Source of the DNA: Heterobilharzia americana
Taxonomy: Eukaryota; Platyhelminthes; Trematoda; Strigeidida; Schistosomatidae
Length of the DNA: 64,000 nt
NCBI GenBank assembly: GCA_944470555.2
Contig: OX104128.1
Span: 41,275,920-41,339,919 of the forward strand
Reading direction: 5' to 3'
Made by a program: the position numbers and the translations under genes. The notes below the pieces were generated by a model. It was not told where the DNA came from. It did not search any database and saw only the letters and a list, made by a program, of their open reading frames with translations. This document shows, one piece after another, positions 24,275-33,587 of this stretch. Positions within the stretch are counted from its first letter, which is position 1. Each line of letters begins with the position of its first letter.

Positions 24275-24440
24275 TACTATCGCTCGATCGTATTCACACT
24301 GACTGCCCTGCGGTCGCTGGTTCGAATCCGGCCGAGGTCCAGATTTTCGTCTCACCTTCAATCATCACCCAGTATAAAATACTAATCTGCCAGACTACGG
24401 CTATTTCAAACAGTCAAATGATCAACAATCAGACTACATT
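24275..24440 (+). repeat. Family-B tRNA-derived SINE, + orientation
   Basis: Head end 'gcggtcgctggttcgaatcc' 'ggcc' (B box) followed by the tail 'attttcgtctcaccttcaat' 'catcacccagtataaa' and 'ctgccagactacggctattt'. It lies head-to-head with the preceding - copy. Two apparent open frames at 24080-24262 and 24256-24519 are translations of this repeat pair. Confidence 0.7.
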
Positions 24441-24814
24441 AAGCTACGCTCATAAAAATCTTAGTTGCTCACTAATTCTGATTTGGCAACACTTTTTGTT
24501 TCTACAAAAAATTAGGTAATAATTGTTACCTGCATAAAAGGGTAATGATTACTAATATATACATGCACTTAAAAAATATTTCATAGTAATAACTAACCTT
24601 AACATCTAAAAGTAAGCACTTAGAAAGAAAGTTAGTTTTGAAAGACTATACAAATTACTAATACATGACAGATTACATCTAAAAAATAATCACTTCAGCA
24701 AGTACTCAGAAAACATGAAGCCTTTATACTCGCAGAAAGTGATTACTTCAGTTCAGTATAACAGCCAACGGGAAATCACAAAACACAATCAATAATGGAT
24801 GATGCTTATTGTGT

Positions 24815-24990
24815 GGGAGGTGGCTCATGTGACTCAGTAGCCAAGTGGATAGGGTTCTGCACTTTGAAGCGATCGGTCCTGAGTTAGAGGGTCAACAACA
24901 TCACTCACTGGGAGGCAAGTACATTCAGCTAACGAGTCCTAAATAGGACAGAACTCACGTTAAGCTGGATTTCACTGCTAGCCACGATCC
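24815..24990 (+). repeat. Sm-alpha-like SINE, full length
   Basis: tRNA-like head ('gactcagtagccaagtggat'), 'catcactcactgggaggcaa' 'gtacattcagc', core CTAACGAG with a perfect stem II (GTCC/GGAC), then AGAAC, 'gctggatttcactgctagcc'. Core changes at CUGA and GAAA indicate an inactive ribozyme despite good overall preservation. Confidence 0.7.
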
Positions 24991-25916
24991 ATTATTAAAA
25001 TATAATTCAACCACAGATAATATCAAGGCACCCTCACAGGAACCTATATGCCAATGGAAACTGACCGATTCGGTTCACTCAATAACGAGATAATACACGC
25101 GACAACAACAGATAAAGAATATGGTGAAAACTTTGATTAATTATCGGCAAACAGTTGGGGATACTGCATGATTTAAAATACTTGGTGATCGGCATTTTTG
25201 TGTTTAAGTAGCTCTAAACACAAGAATACTAAATTATGTCTAGCTAGATGAACACCTGACTGAAGTGAACAGACAGATTTATACTGACGAGTGTGACAGT
25301 TACTAACTCGAATGGTGACTGTTTCCGAAATTCAGTATCGTAGCACTGAGAACCAGATAAATAAATGCACTAATCTCCTTGCTGCATAAAAGATGTTACC
25401 AATTCAGTGTAACTGTACTATCTACCTCAGATAAAGAATAGTCAACATGAGATAATATGTAAGCCAATAAATACCCAGTGATTTCTCACTAATGGCTGTA
25501 TTCCAGCATTTTTATTCACTATGAAGTATTATCTGATGCATCAATCATTTCTACTCGAACTATACCGAAATATTACAGGTGCTGTTTCATTTTCTTTAGT
25601 CATATACTCTACTGTATTCAAAAGACCTTTGCACTTAAGATTTCGAGGTATACTTCGAGCATTCATTCTGCCCTGAAGTTTAACACTGAAATGAAATATC
25701 TGCTTGCTTGTTTCTCGGGTCAAGTAACTAAGTCATTCGCAGAAAGATTTAAATCTGAACTTTTCTCAGTGAAAAACCTTAGTGCGTCATGAACATGCCT
25801 AAGATCAGTTTCATTACATATGCTTTATAATGATAATAATAATGTATTTCGAATAATGAATTATACGGGCTCATGCCATTTTTACAGGCAATATCTATAT
25901 CGATTTTTACTATGAG
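24991..25916. other. Intergenic or 5' intron of the TDU gene, no feature seen
   Basis: Non-repetitive AT-rich DNA. Upstream exons of the TDU-motif gene may lie here or further left, but none could be picked with confidence. Confidence 0.4.
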
Positions 25917-26390
25917 TTCTTACGAGGGATAGGTGCGTGATCATGATAATCAGCTATCAAGCCTAGAGATTTACCTACCGATCGAGAATGAGATCTGTGC
26001 AAACATCTGTAGGATGTCCTTTGTACACGTCGTTTTGTGTTTTGGCAACAAAAACCATCTTTATGGGCCCTAAAATTACAGACCCGACATCGCTGTTGTT
26101 TAGGTGGATAAGATTTGACGAAACGCCAGGCACCATAATGCCAGAAAGGAGATGGGGGTATCTTCTCCGAGGGTCGGTTGGTATCGCATGAGTTACTGGG
26201 CCGATGAACAGGCGAGATAAGGCTAGGGGTGTTTGACTAGAGGATGATGTGGAGGAATGAGATGTCTGGCAAACTGTGCGTACTTCAGAACCACCTAGTG
26301 TCTGGATTGGACTAACCGTGTATCACGCTGCAGGTTGTCCGGTTGTCGATATTCTGCAGACATGACATTCAGTGTCTGAACTGCAGCGTC
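25917..26390 (-). mobile_element. LTR-retrotransposon gag zinc-knuckle segment (left copy)
   Basis: Almost identical to 29435-29906. Read on the minus strand it encodes 'PFWHYGAWRFVKSYPPKQ' followed by 'RCRVCNFRAHKDGFC', a C-x2-C-x4-H-x4-C zinc knuckle of retroelement nucleocapsid type. It then runs on into a basic, serine/arginine-rich stretch. The preceding part contains stops. This is an isolated gag fragment in the intron just upstream of the TDU-gene exon at 26490. A 67-residue + strand frame inside it, identical in both copies, is an antisense shadow. Confidence 0.65.
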
Positions 26391-26489
26391 CTACAACCTG
26401 TTATCGTCGAATTATGCAATTTCACATTGAGGATAAGTAACTACTACGTTAACAAGTATTTATTTGTTCTCCTTCTTTTTCTTCCACAG

Positions 26490-27806
26490 ACTGACCTTAA
26501 GTCATCTGATTTCCAAAAAACATCACGTACTACAGAGACATGCAATAAAATATCAGCACTTCCCTCACCCGACAAATCATCGATTCATTTACTCGATTCT
26601 AGTCAAGAAAGAATTAAACATTTATCATATGTAGAAGATAAAAAGGAAGAGAAGGAGAAGAGGACGCGTTCCGCTGCAGAACTAGCCGTAGATGAACATT
26701 TCGAAAAATCTTTAGCAGCATTTCGTGCTTCCACATCTTCAAAAAAGTCCACTGATCATCTTTTACACGATGATCATGTGAAATCTAAGTCGGTCTTATC
26801 AAATTCCAAGGATAACAACTCAATAAACAACATTTCAGTTAGTTCTGATTCATACTTACAGAATGATATACCGATAACTTTCGATTCTAAAATTCAGCAT
26901 AAGTCTTTACAAACGGTCCCGAGGGGTGAATTGTACGATGTGAATTCAATACTTCAATACAATAATGATAATAATATCAAGCCCACATCCAATCCTAATT
27001 TGACAATATCATGTGAAAATACTCACTTTTTTCCATTAACTGCCTCGGTATCATCAAGGCAATCAACTAATATCAATGAGATGAATGCTGAGAATGGAAT
27101 GAATTCTTTGACTCAAGTTCACAGTCCAACTGTTTCTACTAATCGATTCAAAATGAAATTCGCCTCATCATCTACATCCTTACCACCATTACTTCCTATT
27201 AATTCATTTAAACCGAAGAAAAACTGGCTTGCCCAATATGACTGGAGATATCAACAATCTGAGACAACAAATATTAGTCCTACCACGCCAAATACAAATC
27301 AGTCTATTTTCGATTCATCTGGATCATCCCCATCTTCTGTAAATATAACTGGTGAGAGTATGGAAGATGTTCAACAGATTTCAAATATATCCATGCCAAA
27401 ATTGCATATAATCTCCGAATTATGCAATATAAACAGTTTAAGTAAAAATAATGATAAAAATAATGATGGTGATAATAATGACGGTTTGTTCACAGAGGAA
27501 GCTCCAGACATAAAAAATGATCAAGACTACATCTTTGTGCATTCTTCATCATCTTCCTGTTCTTCATCTTCCTTCTCTACCAATAATACAAATGAACACT
27601 GTGAAATTAACAGCAATACAGATCAACAACAGCACCAACAACGGTCAGTCAATACACCACCAAAAATTTGGAATATAAACAAATCAAAATTCTCGTTCCC
27701 TAAAATTGATACAACACCTTTAGATGACAAAGAAGACGGCGGTAAAAGCGAAGCAAAAAAAAAGTTGGACTGTCAAGTTTATCTAAATACTGAAGACTTC
27801 AGAGGG
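26490..27806 (+). CDS. TDU-motif (Vestigial-like) transcription cofactor, internal exon
   Basis: Internal exon of 439 codons, bounded by acceptor 'ctttttcttccacag' and donor 'gtgagt' at 27807, both phase 0. Residues 67-75 of the exon (26688-26714) read VDEHFEKSL. This matches the Tondu motif V-x-x-H-F-x-x-x-L by which Vestigial/VGLL proteins bind TEAD/Scalloped factors; it is preceded by a basic stretch KEEKEKRTRSAAELA. The rest is low complexity: Ser/Asn/Asp-rich tracts, NNDKNNDGDNNDG, a run of serines near 27545, and an isolated 'KKNWLAQYDWRYQ' block that may be a second short motif. Known VGLL4/Tgi proteins have two TDU motifs; only one is seen here, so a second may lie in an upstream exon. 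Expected role: nuclear cofactor in Hippo-TEAD signalling (inferred from the motif only). Reading the frame upstream of 26490 runs into the gag fragment, so the ATG at 26343 is not the start. Confidence 0.72.
26685..26720 (+). other. Tondu (TDU) motif coding segment
   Basis: A-V-D-E-H-F-E-K-S-L-A-A. The invariant His-Phe and flanking Val and Leu of the TEAD-binding helix are kept. The Gly that often follows Leu is Ala here. Confidence 0.6.
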
Positions 27807-29008
27807 GTGAGTTAAAATTTGATTTTTCCATTCTGAAAGATTTTTTGAAATTGTTTTCAATTGGGAAAACATTGTTTTAATCAAACTGATAGATACTACA
27901 ATTTGGGAAACGTTGGAAGTTTCCTAGCTCAGAGTGTCGAGTAATAAACACTTATCTTAGAATTCTTCATGTTCTTAAGACTTTCAAATTAGACATCGAA
28001 AATCATTATCTTAATTCGAATTTACCGCCATCTTTTTTACTTCCTTTGAAGTACAACCTACATCAGTATTAAGATCTTGTACTAAGTCACTATTGTCATC
28101 TTCGTTCGGTATATTTATTAGCTAAGATTCAGAGTTTGGAAGAATATCACAGAAATACTTCTATATCTTCACTCACCACTTTATATATGTTTACAGTGAC
28201 TTCGCGTAACCTAAGTAATATATATGTGGACGCTTGTTTAATAACCTTAAAATTCTACTCTTTGTTGGCTACTCAGTTTCTCCGTAAATAGAAAAGGCGG
28301 TAACGGAACAGGTGTACTTACAACGTCAAAGGCAATGTCCACAATCGATGCAAACTACAAGGTTTATATATCTCACAATGGCCTCGGCTATTTCCAGGCC
28401 TACTAGATTTAAATTCTATTGATTTTTGATTCTTTCAACCAACCTGATACTAACATGTTGGTTCACGTGCTTTTCCCGAAACTTCAAAGCAAAGCGATTG
28501 GTTGAAAAAGCCCTCAATGGTTTACGGCAACTTATGAAGATATTGGTAATCTTATTGCACACTATAACAGCCCCGCCTTAAAAGAGAGATTGATAGTACA
28601 ATGATGTCTTCTAATTGACTAGTAACGTTTCTCTGAATCGTGACAAATTATTCCGTCATTCCGACTTCTGATAAAAATATCACAGCAGAGAGTCAAATTC
28701 ACGTGCTTGATTGATTAAACACACCCAGTGGTTTTTTCTTCTCAATGGAAATTTCTAACCAACTGATTCAAAAGACCTAAAAAATATGTTGTACATGGAC
28801 TCGGTTTAGTCATCCAATACAATGTTAAAAAATAAGATATCCCGCAGCATACACCTTACATCTTCAGACATCAAGGGAATGATTCAGATTTCACACCAAG
28901 AAGTCACTGAATACCTTCTAGTTTATGTATCTACAAGATACTGTCGTCTATCAGTGTTCAGCGACATATATATTTGCACCTAACATTTACACTTGGAATT
29001 GTAACTGA

Positions 29009-29335
29009 TATGATTCGAAAACTGCTATACGCTATGACCACTAAAGATGCACGGATATCGAGTGTCAGACATCAACATTCAACAAATTCCTAGTTGATTC
29101 CCGATACGATGGACATGTATTTGAAGTCGAAAGACCGAAGACCCAAAAACGAAGAAAAATATATCTAATATATAGATAGTTTTCTGTTTAAAATAATCCT
29201 ATTGATTGGCTGATCCACCGTGTCTGTCTAACTGTAGACGCGATCATATAAAGTACATTTTGATTGGTCCCTCTCCAGACTAGTCTTTCCTCTCTATCCC
29301 CATATCACCTTCCTCTTCTAAGGAATGTAATTTGA
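29009..29335 (-). repeat. LTR-like sequence
   Basis: It shares its end (about 60 bp, 'ctgacactcgatatccgtgc' onwards) with 30280-30345 and lies directly after the gag frame on the minus strand, where the second LTR is expected after loss of pol. A TATA-like box is at about 29250. The far boundary could not be fixed. Confidence 0.45.
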
Positions 29336-29434
29336 GATCATACTGTGCCGCACTATCTTTTTCCTGAACCTAACTGACTGAAGCAGATGCAGTTTCTCGT
29401 TGTTTACTGGGAGATCAGTAGTCGTCTCGATATT

Positions 29435-30270
29435 CTTTCGAGAGATAGGTGCGTGATCATGATAATCAGCTATCAAGCCTAGAGATTTACCTACCGATCG
29501 AGAATGAGATCTGTGCAAACATCTGTAGGATGTCCTTTGTACACGTCGTTTTGTGTTTTGGCAACAAAAACCATCTTTATGGGCCCTAAAATTACAGACC
29601 CGACATCGCTGTTGTTTAGGTGGATAAGATTTGACGAAACGCCAGGCACCATAATGCCAGAAAGGAGATGGGGGTATCTTCTCCGAGGGTCGGTTGGTAT
29701 CGCATGAGTTACTGGGCCGATGAACAGGCGAGATAAGGCTAGGGGTGTTTGACTAGAGGATGATGTGGAGGAATGAGATGTCTGGCAAACTGTGCGTACT
29801 TCAGAACCACCTAGTGTCTGGATTGGACTAACCGTGTATCACGCTGCAGGTTGCCCGGTTGTCGATATTCTGCAGACATAACATTCGGTGTCTGAACTGT
29901 AGCGTCGAAAGTGAGATCATGTGGGTTCTACGGTGAAATCATGTTGCAGTACTGATCCAGGTCAGGTGGAGTGGGTCAAATTATTAGACGTACCTTCCAG
30001 GAATCATCTTCACCACCAAAATTTACTTTGAAGTAGTAGTCTTCGTAACGCCTAAATCAACTATCGAAAGTCTCATTGGCATCAGGATCGTAGTGAAATT
30101 CAGTGATGCTGCTGGCGATACCATCAACTGAAGGAGCTATTAAAACTGGCGTAGTATGCGATGATTCAGTGCAAGAAATTTTGAATGGCGTAAGTATCTC
30201 GCTAATCCTCATTTGCTGTTTGAGGAAATAGTTCAACTTCGAAGAATCCATTTCCCAATATCCCACCCGT
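29435..30270 (-). pseudogene. gag pseudogene of the LTR element
   Basis: The N-terminal part (30266 down) reads 'SSITEFHYDPDANETFDS' near its end. It continues across the frame as 'RYEDYYFKVNFGGEDDSWK', the conserved F-x-Y-D-P...T-F...W...R-Y-E block of gypsy-type Gag. Stops then interrupt it (for example near 29990). The frame recovers at the zinc knuckle 'RCRVCNFRAHKDGFC' (around 29545-29590) and runs open to 29318. Structural Gag proteins bind element RNA; this copy is broken in the middle. Confidence 0.6.
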
Positions 30271-30447
30271 TGCCACTGTTACGATTTGAAAAATGCTTTG
30301 TGCTATACCCGTTAACGATGCACGGATATCGAGTGTCAGCAACTTAAATTCATCCGACTTTTTAAAGAAATATTTGTATGTATATTAAACTATGACACAG
30401 GTTATTTATTGATATTTCCTTTTTTTCTCTACTTTTCTGATAACTAG

Positions 30448-31332
30448 AAAAGGAAAACTGAAGAAGATACTGATGAAAAACAGTTCCCTACATCCAGTGA
30501 TAAAAACAATAACCCTAACAGATCTAATCAAGATTCGAATTGGAGATTTTCCAGTTCAATGTCATCTTCTCCAATATTTCAAGATAATGAACAAACATCC
30601 GAAGAAGATCCTTCCAAAGATGCTTTCTTCAGTAGTGGTTCTACATACAGCCTAGACTCAACCATAAATTCAGGATCATTCAAACGAAATGAGATGAATG
30701 CAATGATCTCTAATAAAGACAATAATCATAGTAGTAAACTGAAAGATGAAGTTAGCAGTAAATTTTCCACTGGACAACAATCTTTATTACATCAAAGTCA
30801 TAGCTGTAACAAACAATATCAACTACAATCGATGACAAGTGAAATGAATGACAAGTTTGATAATGACGAAGCATTGCATAATTCATGGAGTTTACGTAAA
30901 CGTGTATCCTCTGATGTAAGTCCATGGTCTACGTTGAAGCGGTCTAGATCAGTGCTAACATCGCCAAGTTTAAGTAGTGATAAATCTTCAGTGAATATTG
31001 CTTCATCAAGTGAATTGTGTTCCGAAGAAGCTTATCAAATAAACGAAGAGTGTGAAATGTACAATGTAAATGATAGAGGTTTTGTTCATAGTAAATCAAT
31101 GGACAGTACTCTGAATCCATTCGATAGTATCAATTCCAATATAAAATTATCCAAATGTATTATATCTAAATGTAAATCAATAACAGATACTGAAACACTA
31201 ACTGAAAAGAAAAAAACTTGTAGTGAACCAAATGTGCCTACAAGTGGATCTAATACTTCAAAGGAAAAATCACTCACAGGTGCATTATCGTCTCCATCAT
31301 TCCGTCAACTTGAGCATCATCTTAATCCTTAA
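30448..31332 (+). CDS. TDU-motif (Vestigial-like) transcription cofactor, terminal exon
   Basis: Terminal exon of 294 codons plus TAA, joined in phase 0 to 26490-27806, so the junction reads ..NTEDFRG-KRKTEEDTDEKQ... The basic-acidic start KRKTEED could be part of a nuclear-localisation signal. The remainder is Ser/Asn-rich and probably disordered, with a Ser/Arg-rich patch 'SLRKRVSSDVSPWSTLKRSR' around 30890-30950. No PPxY or second TDU motif was seen. Together the two exons give 733 C-terminal residues. ATGs at 30559 and 30473 are internal or out of frame. The next AATAAA-like signal is a weak ATTAAA at about 31374. Confidence 0.7.
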   Translation, partial: KRKTEEDTDEKQFPTSSDKNNNPNRSNQDSNWRFSSSMSSSPIFQDNEQTSEEDPSKDAFFSSGSTYSLDSTINSGSFKRNEMNAMISNKDNNHSSKLKDEVSSKFSTGQQSLLHQSHSCNKQYQLQSMTSEMNDKFDNDEALHNSWSLRKRVSSDVSPWSTLKRSRSVLTSPSLSSDKSSVNIASSSELCSEEAYQINEECEMYNVNDRGFVHSKSMDSTLNPFDSINSNIKLSKCIISKCKSITDTETLTEKKKTCSEPNVPTSGSNTSKEKSLTGALSSPSFRQLEHHLNP

Positions 31333-31657
31333 TATTACCTGCTAAATCAGTCATTAGTACAAAACCTGTCATTATTAAAACAAAAATACGTGTATATTTA
31401 AGATCTCTGATGATCAGCACTTAAAGCTAGAACATCTTAATTATCCGGTGGAGAGAAAAGTAACTCGGAGATTATTTCAGTCAACCTTCTAATTAATCTT
31501 TCTTTAAATCTTACACAATCATATCTTCAGGTCAATGTTCAATTCACGTGTCTCTACTTGTTTTGACCTTCAAATATCCCGAAAACCGAGAATTGACATC
31601 TATATTAAATCACTACTACGTTTTTAGTTTTGCGTGCATCTTCATTAACATATGCTT

Positions 31658-31743
<86 letters not shown>

Positions 31744-32575
31744 TGTTAACCACGAAATGTCTTTCGTTTAATCGTCCAATACTACCACTTTTATTACTAA
31801 TACGTCGTCCGTACTACTTATATGACTTGATAATAAGGTGTATTTATAATTAGCAGCCTTTATGCATAAATTTCCTGCTAATATTTACACTTATCAGAGT
31901 AAATTTTTCGACTGATATTTAAATTTGTCTGTTTTCTGAAGTAGGAGCAAATTATCCCATCTACTTTAACTATTTGAATTCTACGGTACATTATGAAACA
32001 GTGAATGTTCAACAAACACTACAATGGTTGTTTTTCTTCTTTTCATTGATTTCTTGTTTTGAAAAATTATTCAAAAGTATGCTGAATGAGCGAAAATTTA
32101 TACGGTAAAATACACAATAACAGTTCTGAAATGAAGAAGGAATGATGTTATTCCTTCGATTCATACTTTGATTTATCTCTCGCCAACTGATGATTTGTAC
32201 ATTATAAATATGAGTATTCAATAAACAAAAACTGATTTTACGCTTTTCATGCTTCTACAATACATTGGATATCTTGAATACTGAATAGTGACAATAGTGT
32301 AATGCTGAGTGAACCTGCAATAAATCATTATAATGACTTGTTAAAAACAACCCAAATGTCAAACGATTTCCAATTAGTTGAGGCATATTTGTGATGCAGG
32401 TTTGACAAATAATTTATAGTTGAGATAAAACCAGCTCTAACTAACATATGATAAATTATTTAAGGCCATTTTATGGTACTACTGAGTAAGAAACTTTCAA
32501 CTATCTGGAGGAAAGTACCAAACATTTTCTTTATACTGGGGGATTTATACTTGAAATAGTTGAGAATATTTGTAG
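31333..32575. other. 3' flank of the TDU gene, no other gene seen
   Basis: Contains the long TA tract. The 101-residue frame at 31548-31853 is a translation of that tract and is spurious. Confidence 0.5.
31660..31744. repeat. (TA)n microsatellite with two CA interruptions
   Basis: About 85 bp of TA broken by two 'acat' units. It is the longest tract in the window. Confidence 0.95.
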
Positions 32576-33205
32576 CTAAGGTTGATGGTCTTGGTTGTAT
32601 TGTGTTCTCTAAACTGGGTGGTTGTGTAATCGTGGGGCTTTCATCCTCTTTCTAGATGACATCATCCGGACTGACTTCAGTATGAAGTTGACTGTTCCTC
32701 TGTTTGACCTCTAACCTTTCTATCGTTTATCATTTTTCATATGAATTGGTAGACTAGATCTATGTCTATACATCTATTGATTGCTGATTGACCTAAATGG
32801 CAAGCTTCTAGGAATTCTTTGATATTCTTTGTTTTCTCTATCCGAGATTTCTATATTGTCAAAATTGAATTATTGTCCATAGTTATCCACGTGCACTGAA
32901 ATGAGTGATGAAATGTCGTGACGTTTAACAGCCAATTTACCAACCGATAAGAAAAATGATAAATAATAGAAAGGTCAGAGGTCAAACAAAGGAACAGTTA
33001 ACAGGAAAATCTCTCCAGTCAGTGATGTTACAATCAAAGGAAACAACCAATCACAAACCGGTTGGTCAAGGCAAGCTAGCGAATCACTGACGGAGAGATA
33101 CTGACACCTCACTTTATACTGAAGTCAGCCCTGATGATGTCATCTAGAAAGATAAAACCACACAACCACCCAGCTGAGAAAACACAATACAAACAAGGAT
33201 TTGTA
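32576..33205. repeat. Fold-back (large imperfect inverted repeat) element
   Basis: Left arm 32576-32740 ('ggttgtattgtgttctctaa', 'actgggtggttgtg', 'ctttctagatgacatcatcc', 'tgacttcagtat', then 'tgttcctctgtttgacctct'). It recurs as reverse complement in the right arm 32945-33205. The right arm is interrupted by about 105 bp (33005-33110), which itself has short terminal inverted repeats. No coding content; a fold-back or MITE-like DNA element is the best guess. Confidence 0.6.
33008..33096. repeat. Small nested inverted-repeat insertion
   Basis: The ends 'tctctccagtcagtga' and 'tcactgacggagaga' are near-perfect inverted complements about 60 bp apart. They sit exactly in the part of the right fold-back arm that has no counterpart in the left arm. 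This looks like a MITE-type insertion. Confidence 0.5.
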
Positions 33206-33379
33206 CCTCTTGGTCTTCAAAATAAAATTCAATGACTTCAGCTATCCAGTTGCTGAATTTAAAGCTTTTAAAATTTGAACGCAAGGATTTCAATGATTTC
33301 TGGCTGCCTAAACTTGTTCGAATATACATCACGTCTATTTTCATGAATTTGAACACATTTTGTCATACATATACAATGA

Positions 33380-33587
33380 TGCTCAGCGCTTGAATAACCC
33401 CCATGGCATTCATATTCAGCGAAGGCAGTAATAAAACCGAACGCCGGATGAAATTTGAAAATACCTTTCCCACTCAATGTTCGCTAACACCACTGGCGAC
33501 TTAATTCCGTTTTCCACATGCTTCTGTGAAAACGCGCACCCTGGTCCTAAAGAATTGTCATTTCCAGTTAAAAAAACACTTGAACCG
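33380..33587 (-). pseudogene. Coding-like segment on the - strand, unidentified, broken
   Basis: Directly left of the RTE-like insertion, the minus strand reads 'VGSSVFLTGNDNSLGPGCAF' and then 'SQKHVENGIKSPVVLANIEW'. After a frame change it reads 'KGIFKFHPAFGFITAFAEYE' and then 'CHGGYSSAEHHC'. The composition is that of a cysteine-containing globular or secreted protein and is unlike random AT-rich frames. A '|gtattt' donor-like site follows the first part. I do not recognise the family. It could be a broken gene or part of an unknown retroelement. Confidence 0.25.

Larger units (their letters stand above)
28990..30345 (-). mobile_element. Deleted gypsy-type LTR retrotransposon (gag only)
   Basis: Order on the minus strand: a short LTR-end remnant (30280-30345), gag start (30270-30004), gag zinc-knuckle (about 29906-29435), then an LTR-like segment (about 29335-28990). 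The two LTR ends share 'ctgacactcgatatccgtgc' and the diverged sequence after it. The LTR-like part has a TATA-like 'tttatatga' in an otherwise unique context. No protease, reverse transcriptase, RNase H or integrase is present, so the element has lost pol and could only have been moved in trans, if at all. Boundaries are approximate. Confidence 0.6.
27807..30447. other. Intron of the TDU gene containing an LTR-element remnant
   Basis: A 2.64-kb intron between phase-0 exons. The first 480 bases show no feature. The rest holds the minus-strand LTR element described separately. The acceptor at its end is 'acttttctgataactag'. Confidence 0.6.

Noticed and set aside
24080..24519. Functional tRNA genes suggested by perfect A and B boxes
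   Set aside because: No complete cloverleaf with acceptor stem; the boxes sit in SINE heads with the family tail attached.
25988..26191. 67-residue + strand ORF, identical at 29504-29707, as a conserved gene
   Set aside because: It is the antisense of the retroelement gag zinc-knuckle segment; identity comes from the repeat.
26343..26489. Extending the TDU-gene exon to the ATG at 26343
   Set aside because: The bases up to 26390 belong to the duplicated gag fragment and a strong acceptor lies at 26489; the frame is open by chance.
31548..31853. 101-residue ORF with long Ile-Tyr run
   Set aside because: Translation of the (TA)n tract.
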